Shown piece after piece: positions 10,381 through 20,471 of a stretch of 64,000 bases of DNA. The notes under the pieces were generated by a model. The model was not told the DNA's origin. It did not search any database and saw nothing but the letters and a program-made list of their open reading frames with translations. How positions within the stretch are numbered: position 1 is the first letter of the stretch; each line of letters starts with the position of its first letter. The DNA is from Hermetia illucens (taxonomy: Eukaryota; Arthropoda; Insecta; Diptera; Stratiomyidae), in contig NC_051851.1 of assembly GCF_905115235.1 (NCBI RefSeq), positions 65,779,559-65,843,558 of the forward strand, in the 5' to 3' direction. Both the position numbers and the translations under genes were made by a program.

Positions 10381-10875
10381 AATGTGGACAACAAGTTCCA
10401 TTATGCAAATGCGACAATGCTTAGAGGATGCTACCCTTCGTGAATATAAAGAAAGGGTGAAAAAAGCAGGAGCTGTTGCTAAATTGACCTAGAAATATCG
10501 TGTAACATCAGAGAAGAAAAACTTCAGACCTTAAAAGGTAATACGAGTATATTATTATTGTAGATATACTTGAACACTACTTACTTACATTTCCATCATA
10601 CAGAATGCATACTGTTAACTCATTTCTTGTTAATTAAAGCGGCTGTTATTCTTACTTACGAGTACAGTGGCCGAGTCAAGAGCGGCAAAAGTACAGACGT
10701 TGAAGTGCGTAGATTTTGTGATTTGAAAATAGGTACTCTTAATTTTTTAAATCATGTTAACCTGCCATGGACCCGGTCCTTCACTAGATATAAAATAGTC
10801 ACGAAATTCGTTTCAAATTTCTTCTTTTTTTTTTCAGGATCTCCCACGTCAAACGATCCAGGGGCAGTGAAATAA
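10381..10875 (+). pseudogene. MADF/Myb-SANT-like gene fragment, possibly from a DNA transposon
   Basis: Positions 10,382-10,490 encode MWTTSSIMQM...LEDATLREYKERVKKAGAVAKL, which resembles the MADF (Myb/SANT-like) DNA-binding fold (…LYNTTLPEYKDR…). A possible 5' splice site (TTAAAAG|GTAATA) follows the next segment. A second stretch at 10,650-10,875 (YSGRVKSGKSTDVEVRRF) could be the next exon. Both are short and interrupted. MADF proteins exist as host regulators and as partners in PIF/Harbinger-type transposons, and I cannot tell which this is. Confidence 0.3.
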
Positions 10876-11990
10876 TTTCGATAAAATCCATTTCTTCGAA
10901 GAGAGTTGGTTTAAGTAGGCAAAAGTTAAAGTAACATTCTCAACTTTGTTTGGGTGTAACTAATGTTCGAACTGGACCAAATGAATCTGAAGCTGCTTGG
11001 GGACCATCATCATATCATGCTCCATTTTTTTCTGGAAAGATTAAAATTCGATCATATTGTAAAGCGATTGAGAGGGATTGATTTGATTTGAATCAAACGA
11101 ATTAGAATAAATTGTACCATCTTCAATGCACTTCTAAACAATGGACCTATTCGCACAAGATAGAATATAGTGTCAGAAGCGCTGTGTGCAGACTCGCATT
11201 GATGGAAGGGTTACAAGCTAAATTCTATCTGTTAAAACTTTCTCCTCAACCCTCAACAGAAGAAGCGAGATAAAAGGGAGTTAGAGACAAGAACCAAACT
11301 TTCTCGATGCGTATAGAAAGGCCTCTTCTCATATCAGATATCTCATGCCGCACCGAATCTTGCAGTCAACATCCTGTCAGAAACCGACTTTTAGGTTTTG
11401 GAGGTATTTGTCAGCAGAGAGAGAGGAGAGGAATGTCTTATATCATGGGAATTCTCTCGCCAAAAAAGAGAGTCTTCTGTAGCTCTCAATACTACTTTTA
11501 AGGAGCATGCACTTATTTCAAAAACCGATTTTGATAGCCAAAGTTTTTATCTCATCAATTTTGCTTCCAAGCAGGAAGTGTAGAATGCCTAGTTTCCTCA
11601 CCCAAAACCTTCTCACATTCCAATGGGACATTTTTAGCTCAGTCATTTATGAATGGCTTATAATTGTAATATAGGTCTCATCGTGAAGGCTTGGGTTGGT
11701 ACGAAAAAGAGAACATAAAACCTGGGAAACGAATTAAAAGCTCTACTACCAAATACTATTTCCACCTTCACGTTGTAATCGTTGAAAGTTATTCCTTTAA
11801 GAAACACTGCAAACGGAGAAGGATATAGGCGAGTCTTCCAATACCAACTGGTCCTCCAGGTTGGGGGTTGACTGACAACTCTAACACCAAACTATATGTT
11901 ACGAACCCATAAAAGGGGCTTCGGATTGTATTGATTTGACAATGACTGACCCGGCAACGAAAACGGACAAACAATTAGCGCATTTTCTCA
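10876..11990. other. Unassigned DNA
   Basis: No gene or recognisable element was found. Small open frames at 11,307-11,583 overlap in different frames and have no family resemblance. Confidence 0.45.
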
Positions 11991-12350
11991 CGGAACACAC
12001 TCCCTGAGCAGATCGAAAGCTACTTAGCAGCTACCCGGAACACTGTCCGTGCAAGAGATACGTTCGACGGATACCAGTTACCTGGAAAAGAATCACTACA
12101 CCATATATTGTATTATAGCGGCTATCTAGGCTTCAGAATGAATGTAAGCTAGCAGCAGAACGGGATAATGCTCCCGCAAAGAACGCCAGCACGCGCAAAG
12201 ATCTATCACGAACTCTATCCAGCAGAGACGCGACATTACAAACAGAAAAAGGAAGCTTGGGGGATCCAACCGATCCCCGAGCCCGAGAATTACAGGGAGC
12301 AACCGCAACAGACTTTTTACTAATAAGTCGGCAGAATGTAGTCATAAGTA

Positions 12351-13665
12351 CAGGGTGCGGCAGCATAATTTCCTTTTTTCAAAACTCAATAAAAACTATT
12401 GTATGCATCGGAAAATATTTATTTATTTTTTATAATGTAGGTACATGTCTAAAGTTTTTATTTACATTGTTTTGAAGATCAAATCTGTTAGGTGACGTCC
12501 CCCATTCTCCATACATTGCGTAAACCGATTTCTGGCGTTTGTCATGACTCTTGTTAGCATAGCAGGTGTTATGTTGGCAACTTCTTCTTGGATGTTGGTC
12601 TTCAAATCTTGTAGGCTTCTTGGACGGTTCACATAAACACGGGATTTCAAAAAACCCCATAGAAAAAAATCACAAGGGGACAGATCGGGAGAGCGTGCCG
12701 GCCATTCCAAATCGCCTCTAATTGAGATAAGGCGCTCTGGAAAGTGTTCCCTCAAAACAGCCATCGATGCTCTTGAAGTGTGTGCACCGTCTTGTTGGAA
12801 CCAAGTGCCCCCCGAATCCAAATTTTCTAGCCGTGGGAAAAAAAAATTCTGTAGCATGTTTACATACCGGTCCGAATTCACTGTCACTGTAACCTCATTT
12901 TCCTTGAAAAACCAGGGACCAATAATTCCAGCTGAGGAAATTGCACACCACACTGTGACTTTGGGTGAATGCAAAGGCTTTTAATGCAATTCTCGAGGGT
13001 TGGTGTCAGCCCAGTAGCGAATGTTTTGTTTGTTAACTGACCCACACAAATGAAAATGGGCTTCATCGCTAAAAAAAACAATAGCACCCTCGGGAACGAC
13101 ATCAAGAAGAAGCTCACACGTGTTCATCCGAGAATTGAAGTCACGTTCTGAAAGTTCCTGCACTATCGCCATCTTATAGGGATGAAAATGAAGATCATCA
13201 CGAAGAATTCTTCTCACAGAACGATCGGATAGTCCAAGGGCAGATGCGTGTTTGTGCGCAGAACGCCGTGGCGATCGCAACATTGACGCTCTCACTGCTT
13301 CAATGTTCTCAGGTGATCTAACGGGCCGAGGGACTCCAGTTCTTCCTTTTGTCGCACTTGCAGTTTATCTGAATGTAGTGACCCATGTAACAATTGATTT
13401 GCGGTCTGGGACGGGAGCCAACGGGGCTAAATTAAAGCGATTCCGAAATGCACGCTGTGTTGCAATAACCGAACATCCGCTTGAAAAGTAAACCTCAACG
13501 GCAAAGGCACGCTCCTCACTATTCCAACGCATGATGGCGGCTGAACCGTGTCGGGACAAAACTTTACAGTATCCCCTCTTGAACGAGACTACTAGCGCTC
13601 CCCTATGACATCAACTAACTGAGTGGCGCGCATTTTAAAAAAGGAAGTTATGCTGCCGCACCCTG
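12351..13665 (-). mobile_element. Mariner-like DNA transposon with complete ends (1,315 bp, DD39D)
   Basis: The ends are near-perfect inverted repeats of about 28 bp, starting CAGGGTGCGGCAGCATAA, with one mismatch. They are flanked by TA at 12,349-12,350 and 13,666-13,667, the Tc1/mariner target duplication. One minus-strand frame, 13,559-12,462 (about 365 codons), encodes the transposase. It has an N-terminal helix-turn-helix (RWNSEERAFAVEVYF...), then FFSDEAHFHL (first Asp), WFQQDGAHTS (second Asp) and SPDLSPCDFFLWG (third Asp). About 91 residues separate the first two Asp and 39 the last two. Two in-frame TAA codons (13,365-13,367 and 12,981-12,983) break it, with no frameshift seen. It sits inside the RTE-1 copy, so it is a fairly recent, now inactive insertion. 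Confidence 0.9.
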
Positions 13666-14343
13666 TACTTCGATGCTAATCTTGTCGAGACAAAGTGGGA
13701 AATCGAATTTCCAACCCCAAGGACATGTAAATGCGATGGGTTGAGTACTTAATGAGCTGCTTAACAACCAGAATTTCAGCGATTTCTGCTAACTGATGTC
13801 GACGGACAAATGCTGCCACCACCAAACATGAAGGAAGTAGTCCGCTCAATCGGATTCAGAACCATAACTCGCTAAGAGCCGATGGAGTTACTGCCGAATT
13901 AGTTAAATATGAAAGCGACCAACTACATCAAGCAATTTATCAACTTACGTCTCAGGTTTAAAACAGCGAATCAATGCCTTTTGACTGGCAACATCGAATT
14001 ATCTGTCCCATACATAAAAAAGGGTATATCAGGATATCACGTAGTGTGGCAACTATTGTGGTATAACATTGCTGAGTATTTGCCGCAAGTGATGGAAAAT
14101 TGTTGGCACCATTTTTTCATCGACTTTAAGGCCGCTAGGGCAAAAAATGACCATGAGAGAATTCGGGTTCCCAATTATCAAGGACTGATTAGGTTGGCCC
14201 TAACTAATATACGCGGCCAGATAAAAGCAAGAGAATCACTCTCGAAACCTTCCCCTTTAAAAAACGGTTGATACAAAAAGATGTTATATCATGCATCCTA
14301 CCTACGGGAGGTACCATCCTCTCTATGTCCACCCAACTACTGG

Positions 14344-14754
14344 CACAGTTAGATACTAGACAGCTACCTCACTCCCCCTTGCCCCTCAAGGGGGGAAATC
14401 AGTGCGAGTACACATGATTTCAAATTGTTTTGCCCTTGAGCATGAGCGAGATGTACCGAAAACCCGATCAGCTGTGTTTGACATACCGCCCGGACTTGCC
14501 AATGTTTTGGTGAGATCGGCAAGTTTTTGCTTATGTATAAGTGAATACGTGAAACAACTTTTTGCTATATGGGTGAGCACGCCGTAGTACCAGAATAGCA
14601 AAAGCTCACCGATCTCTCTCTTACCAATACGATTTGACGAAGATTATGCCTTTTCCTTGTTTAGCGTCTCTGATGTGTACAGATAAGCTTCTGCAAGCAC
14701 ATTTGCTAGTGGTGTCATTTTTGTAAGGGTACTACCTATAGTAGATCTACTGTG
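14344..14754. mobile_element. Small non-autonomous DNA transposon (411 bp) with 7-bp target duplication
   Basis: The RTE-1 sequence is interrupted exactly between two copies of CTACTGG (14,337-14,343 and 14,755-14,761). The insert starts CACAGTTAGATACTAG and ends with the inverted counterpart ATAGTAGATCTACTGTG, giving imperfect inverted repeats of about 16 bp. There is no transposase. The CACAGT start resembles Transib/RSS-type ends, but those make 5-bp duplications (ACTGG would fit inside the 7 bp). The superfamily is unsettled. Confidence 0.7.
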
Positions 14755-15065
14755 CTACTGGCTTATGCTGACGATATTGGCATAGTGGAAAGAAGAGAGA
14801 AGAACAACTCCAGATGTATGAACTACTTTGAGTCAGATGGAGTAGGCGACGCGAGATCCGGGGCTGGACATTAATGAAGGCAAGGCGAAATACGGGGTGG
14901 CAACAGTAACACTAAAAACGAAAACAACACCAACTTCAAATATTACTGGTCAACTGAAAACAGTGGAGATAGGAGAATACAATTTTGAAATTGTCGTCTC
15001 TTGGGTTGAAAATTGAAATCGATAACAGCAAAGAAATCCTTTATAATATAGACAATAATATAGAG

Positions 15066-15865
15066 CATGATGTTGTCAAGTGAGAATTTACTGTAATTTA
15101 AGGAAGGATGCTTTCGATGAACAATTCAACTCTGTACAGGAGAGACTTCTATTATGTACTGCAACCATGCACCTCGGGACCTTTTTCCCAAATTGCAGCA
15201 GTATGTACATTTATTGTTGCTAGCTTCTCTAGCTTAGGCTTGATTTTGCAGTATGTATGTATGTATGTAGAGTGTATGTTTTCCAGTGTCATTTTCCGCT
15301 CACTATTCTGCCTTTTCTAGCCTGTGCCTTAACTTCAACTCGCAAAGGTCCCGCTCGATTTGCTTATCTTCTCGGTTCGACATATTCTCCCGGAGCAGAT
15401 ATAGCGTGCGCCGTTGGCTGTCTGAAAACTGTTGGGCTGAGCGTCAGCTGCTCCTATAACCGGAGAACGAGTTAGTATAGCTACTATACCCAACTCCTGT
15501 TCCATATCAAAAAAAATATATTAATCCATATTCATGAAATGCCCAAAAATTCGAATATAGAAAACATCGATTTCTCGAAATAGATGGTAAGAACTTGTGG
15601 GCGTGCGAGTGCTCGAAGTGAATCAGTATGAAAGATTCATTCGCGCCCAACGCTGCTTCACTTCGGGATAGTGCTTTCTTATTGCTACGTAGCAAAAGTA
15701 TCTGAAGCTTTCGGAGGGGACTTTCAATATCGTAACACTTCCTAAAGGTGACAATATAATCATGATCTGAAAGCCAAGGTGGGCTCTGATAACACCTTTT
15801 AAGACATATAATGAGGAAATAAAATCTTGGCGACCGGCACGATAATGGTAGAAGGTTTCAGAATT
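15066..15865. other. Unassigned DNA with a (TATG)n microsatellite
   Basis: A short TATG tandem repeat lies at about 15,250-15,270. The rest shows no gene or known element. Confidence 0.45.
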
Positions 15866-16720
15866 TCTGCAGATTCCACTGCCTCGTCATTGGTGGCACA
15901 TTGTTTGAGCTTGGCAAAAGGCCAGTTGGATTGCAGATTACTGACATCCTACGAGCAACCAGATTGACTACCTTGCCACCAGTTCTACATTTAGGAGTTG
16001 TCTTCTGTAGGTTTATAACAATAAACGCGCTGATATCGGCCTCGAAAGGAATCATCATCTGATTGTCGCTTGCATGTTGCGTCCGCCACTTCTCGCAGGT
16101 TTAGAGAGCTGCTTATTTGATCCAGTTGTTGTCGACAGTGGAAGAGTTATCTTGCATATTGAACGGTAGGTATAGTGAGTAACCTGCCTAAGAACATCGC
16201 TTGGGCTGCCATAAAAGATGCTCTTTCCTCGGATATTAGCCAGGTTGTAGGCCACGCCACAAGTATGGTTGACTGGAAAATTAAGGAAATGGACCAATGA
16301 ATGGAAGGGATTGAAGGTCATATTGACCGCTACGAGTGATGGCAAGTGTGATGTGCTAGAACTCCGTTACCCTGTGAAATTCCGGGAAGTTCAACGCAGT
16401 ATAATCTTGCGGTGTTTCTGACGATTAAATTATTTGAAATAATGAGATTTTTTCGCTAGTGTTATTTATCTAATTCGCGTATACCGATATTTCGAGAACC
16501 ACTTGTTCCTTTCATCAGTGCTACACGTCCGACGGTGAGGGGGATTCGTTATTGTACTATTCAAGGGAGGAAGAAGATGTCGTAGATAGCAATGATTTCA
16601 GAAGTGTATATTGTGTCACGAAAAACCTTGCATGTGGACGCAAATCGTTCGTTAGCCCTCATCCACGATGATGAGCAGCTGAACACTTTACCATGATTTT
16701 TAACCATATCTCATCTTATA
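15866..16720 (+). mobile_element. LINE-3 copy, 5' part, interrupted by a Penelope-like end
   Basis: This stretch is homologous to 51,260-51,790. Landmarks are the segment around 'cgacagtggaagagttatctt', 'gctgccataaaagatg' and 'gtcacgaaaaaccttgcatgtggacgcaaatcgttcg'. The alignment is broken between about 16,415 and 16,545 by the Penelope-like fragment and continues on the far side. The rest of the same copy appears at 18,560-19,600, after the RTE insertions. The coding frames are decayed. Confidence 0.6.
16415..16545 (-). mobile_element. Penelope-like element end with hammerhead motif (copy 3)
   Basis: On the minus strand the order is CTGATGA (16,512-16,518), a hairpin GGAAC...GTTCT, then CGAAA (16,490-16,494), the layout of a hammerhead core. 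The sequence differs from copies 1 and 2 in the hairpin and flanks, so it is a different Penelope-like family. It lies inside LINE-3 sequence. Confidence 0.55.
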
Positions 16721-16789
16721 AAGTTCTGCCAAGTGTGGGTGAAATGGCTAGTCAACGTAATATGTAACTGCTCCTCTAAACAGAAGAGA

Positions 16790-18545
16790 AATCATCATCA
16801 TCATCAACGGCGCAACAACCGGTATCCGGTCTTCTTCTTCTTCTTCTTTTTCTTCAGCCTTTGTCCCCGTTCACAAGCGGGGTCGGCTTTGCCCATTTCT
16901 CGACAGGACCGGGGCCCGTCCTGCCGCGTCGACTGAGGTGGACGCCCTAGCATTTCTCCGAGGCCTCTGACTTAATCCGATCATCATGTTTGTAACGACA
17001 TTCTATGCATTTTCTTGGTCGACCTGTCGCGGGGCCTGTCACCAAGAGAGATCAGGTAGGATTTAGCATAGTAGAATAACTTCAACTATACTCTATTTAT
17101 CTCTTTCCCTGATCTCAGCATTTTATTTTTGTTTTACTGAGGATAGTACAGAGTACGTTGCCTCAAACCCTCCTCCTTTACCTGGGCTTGGGACCAGCAT
17201 ACTATGTTAATAGCATGGCGGAGTTAACCGGTATCCGGTCTAGGCCTACCTTAATAAGGAAGGAAGGAAGGTTTTGCCCGAGGTCCACCAATTCGATATC
17301 CTTAAAAGCTGTCTGGCGTCCTGACCTATGCCATCGCTCCATCTTAGGCAGGGTCTGCCTCGCCGTCTTTGTCTACCATAAGCGCAATATAGACTTTCCA
17401 GGCTGGATCATCCTCATCCATACTAATTAAGTGACCCCCCCACCGCAGCCTATTGAACCGGATTTTATCCACAACCTGACGTTCGTGGTATCGCTCATAG
17501 ACTTCGTCGTTATGTAGGGTACGGAATCGTCCATCCTGATATAGGGGAAAAAATTCGCAGTTTTTTTTGCTAAGAACCCAAGTCTCCGAGCAATGCATGA
17601 GGACTTGCAAGATCATAGTCTTGTACAGTAAGAGCTTTGACCCTATGGTGAGACGTTTCGAGCGGAACAGGTTTTGTAAGCTGAAATAAGCTCTGTTGGC
17701 TGACAACAACTGTGCGCGGATTTCATTGTCGTAGCTGTTATCGGTTGTGATTTTCAACCCTAGATAGAAGAAATTTTGAATGGTCTCAAAGTTGTAGTCT
17801 CCTATCTTCATTATTCTCGTTTGACCAGTACGATTCGATGTTTTTCGTTCTTTTGGTTTTGGCGCTGACGTTGCCACCATGTACTTCGTCTTGCCTTCAT
17901 TAATGTGCAACCAAAGATCTCGCGCCGTCTGCTAGATTTGGATGAAGGTAGACTGTACATCTCGGGTGGTTCTTCCCATGATATCGATATCGTCAGCATA
18001 GGCTAGTAGTTGGGTGGACTTGAAGAGGATGGTGCCTCTCGCATTTACGTCGGCATCGCGAATCACTTTCTCCAGGGTCAGTTAGAAGGGGACGCATGAT
18101 TGGGCATTCCCTTGTCTTAGACCGTTGTTAATGTTGAATGGTCTGGAGATTGATCCTGCTGCCTTTATCTAGCCTCGCACATTGGTCAATTTCGTTGGGA
18201 TACCGAATTCTCGTATAGCCGTGTACAGTTTTACCCTGACTATGCTTTCATAGGCGGCTTTAAGGTCGATGAAAAGATGGTGCAACTGATGTCCATATTC
18301 CAACAGTTTTTCCATCGCTTGCCGCAGAGAGAAAATCTGATCTGTTGCTGATTTGCTTGGAGTGAAGCATCTTTGGTATGGGCCAATGATGTTCTGGGCG
18401 TATGGGGCTATCCGGTCTAGCAAGATAGAGGAGAATATCTTATAAATGGTACTCAGCAACATGATACCTCTATAATTGCTGCACTGTGTGACATCCCCCT
18501 TTTTTGTATGAGACATCATCTCGACCATTAATGCACTTAAACGAA
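16790..18545 (-). mobile_element. RTE-1 LINE copy(ies), 3' end to RT domain
   Basis: The 3' end with its (ATC)n complement starts at 16,795. After an RTE-2 tail inserted at 16,828-16,960, RTE-1 sequence resumes from about 17,215. The coding part holds ADNSYDNEIRAQLLSANRA, KTMILQVLMHCSETWVLSKK, a DGRFRTLHNDEVYERYHERQ segment, and further upstream SATDQIFSLRQAMEKLLEYG with LHHLFIDLKAAYESI (RT motif A). Several frameshifts and stops are present. RTE-group elements encode an AP-endonuclease plus reverse transcriptase and copy themselves by target-primed reverse transcription. The first 3' end at 16,795 and the second at about 17,215 may be two separate insertions. Confidence 0.75.
16828..16970 (-). 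mobile_element. RTE-2 LINE, extreme 3' end
   Basis: The antisense of the RTE-2 tail (cttcttcttcttcttctttttcttcagcctttgtcccc gttcacaagcgggg, with the tail at 16,828-16,855) is joined directly to the RTE-1 3' end. Only about 140 bp of the element is present, a severe 5' truncation. Confidence 0.7.
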
Positions 18546-18559
18546 GTAGAGTAGTTTCT

Positions 18560-19610
18560 GCAGAACTGCTACTTCCACTCGTACTCCTCGAGACCTTTCC
18601 CAGATAGTGGAACAAGCGGTTGATCGTTAAGATTGCAAAGAAGCGCACTCGTCTTGAGTACAAAAATTGAAGGGTTTTTTTTCCTTGCTCCCTGCCGTTG
18701 CAAAGGTAATAGCTAAAATCATCCTGACGCCTATTAAAGAGCATCTCGAAAGCTTGATCGACAAAGAGCAGGATGGTTTCTGTTCTGCATTATCTTACAT
18801 CGACCACATCAACATACTTCAGGTCATTTTGTAACGCTGCGCAGAATTTAAATCTTTGCTTCACCTGCTCTTCATTGATTTTGCGCATTGCGCAAAATGA
18901 CACGTGCTGTATCGAGATAAAAGCTCAGAGGAATTTGAAGTCCAAAACGAAGTCCGTCAGGGTTGCATAATATCACCGACATTATTTCGTTCTGTTATCG
19001 GTAACGATCTTCAGGCTACTTATGACTACCCTAATAACATCTGTTTGCTTTCACCTAATCATGCAACTCGGTCAAAAGATATCGTTCGACGCATTAACAG
19101 CGCTAGGACCATATTCGTTGCCTTGACTTCTTTAAGTACAGTTATCTCAACACCAAGATCAAATTGAGGCTGTTCAGTGCTAGTGTTCTTTCTGTGTTGC
19201 CTTATAGCAGTAGCACATGCAACGTTACCCTCAGTGTATGTAGTTTGAAAGCTCTAAGCCTTCATGAACACCTATCTGCGACGTATTATCGGAGGCGCTG
19301 GCCTGATACTCATTTTAAACAAAGAAAATGGTCGGCAAACAAGCATGGGCGATTTGATTGGAAGACGGAAGTGGCAAGCGATAGCTCCACATTAAGAAGA
19401 GGGTGCGACATTTCCATTGTTGGCTACGCTGTACAGTGGAACCCACCGAATGGGTCTCCCTAAGAGCCCTAGTGCAGAACAGTAGAGTGCGGACGTCCAG
19501 GACGTCCTGGAAGGAGTAGAGTACGGACGTCTCGGGTCCTGGAAGGATATTCCAACGAACCATGATTGTTGGTGCCTAGCCATGGTTGACGCGCATGCCC
19601 CAACAAGGGG
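18560..19610 (+). mobile_element. LINE-3 copy, RT region and C-terminal region
   Basis: This aligns with 51,905-52,800. Landmarks are 'gacctttcccagatagtggaacaagcggttgatcgttaagatt', the ESLIDKEQDGF...-type RT start (18,750-18,790), and the frame EEFEVQNEVRQGCIISPTLF at 18,925-18,990 (RT motif with VRQGC..SP). It continues from the fragment at 15,866-16,720. C-terminal pieces (YYRRRWPDTHFKQRKWSANKH, VQWNPPNGSP) follow to about 19,470. Stops and frameshifts are frequent. Confidence 0.6.
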
Positions 19611-20098
19611 TGATTAGCAACCATGTAGTTATAGGACACTTTATGCAGGACTCATCCTACATCTTTCATTCATAAATCGCCTAGACTTCGGTCCCCCTGC
19701 GATTCGGATTTCCCTTCTTATAACTTATTAATTCGGCAAACGAGGAAGATCTATGAACATTTTCCGTAAATTGGCAACGAGTAAACAATCATGATATTCA
19801 GTATAGACTGGGGTCTTTATGAGATATTGAATTTTCAACCCTTTGACTGCTAAGCTTAACATTTTGTCTTTTGATTAGAAGCGAACTAAAATAATATTGG
19901 TCAAATGTATAAAGGAAACGCATTTTTAGAAAAAAAAAAATAGTTTCCGTGTAAAATTTGTAAATAATAAATTATTTAGATACAGGATCTTATTATAAGA
20001 GTAAAATTAGTTAAAAATATCTGAAGAAATTTTCAAAGTGCATTTAAAATGTGCAGAGTGTCAATATATTTTAAAAGAAAAATGTTTGATATTCATTG
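19611..20098. other. Unassigned DNA; probable outer part of the gene A 3' region
   Basis: No gene is seen. By analogy with B, C and D, whose putative poly(A) signals lie about 700 nt past the stop codon, the 3' UTR of gene A may end in this interval. I did not find a clear AATAAA on the minus strand here. Confidence 0.35.
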
Positions 20099-20393
20099 TG
20101 TGACGCAGGAGCCATCATTTTTTCAGCATTCAAAAGTCATATCGCCAAGGATCAACTATTAAACGTTTGAAAAAAAAGAAGAAAAGTTTTATTGTTTTCA
20201 CTTGCATGCGGGGTTACGTTTGTAGTGCAGCAACTAAATTTGCATAAGCAGCGGAACTCTGCTAGCCAAGCCTGCATGCTGAAGGAAATTTTGGCAAGTA
20301 GAGTGTTAAGCTCAAATGGAAACTTCAGTTGTTTCACTTAGTATCCCTGCGAAAATGTAGGTAACAAATTATAATGGTGGCTTCTGCGTCATC
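20099..20393 (-). promoter_or_regulatory. Inverted-repeat-bounded 3' UTR element, gene A copy
   Basis: The element is bounded by gtgacgcaggagccatcatt (from about 20,098) and aatggtggcttctgcgtcat (about 20,374-20,393), which are inverse complements with two differences. It starts only 79 nt past the stop codon of gene A. The interior shares 'aaatttgcataa' and 'ggcaag.agagt...gattca.atg.aaa' with the equivalents after genes B, C and D. All reading frames contain stops, so a structured RNA or regulatory role is more likely than coding. Confidence 0.6.
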
Positions 20394-20471
20394 CAAAATT
20401 ATACCAATATACTAATTTCTGCTGCTGAAAACAGTCTTGGTATGAGTTTTGTCAACCACTGTCTCAATCGT

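Larger units (their letters stand above)
12000..15065 (+). mobile_element. RTE-1 LINE copy, interrupted by a mariner-like element and a small DNA transposon
   Basis: Parts at about 12,000-12,350, 13,666-14,343 and 14,755-15,065 align in order with the RTE-1 copy at 49,400-50,720. Shared points are the 'gacaaagngggaaatc' segment, the 'gccgatgga(g/a)ttac(t/a)gccgaattngttaaatat' segment and the RT YADDI region (ggcttatgctgacgatattg). The copy is much decayed and lacks its 3' end. The two inserts have their own target-site duplications inside RTE sequence, so they are younger than this copy. Confidence 0.7.

Noticed and set aside
20099-20393. The 3' elements as ordinary MITEs inserted independently
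   Set aside because: They occur at comparable positions after all four paralogues and homology continues outside the inverted repeats for C and D, so common descent with the genes is simpler; an ancient MITE origin remains possible.
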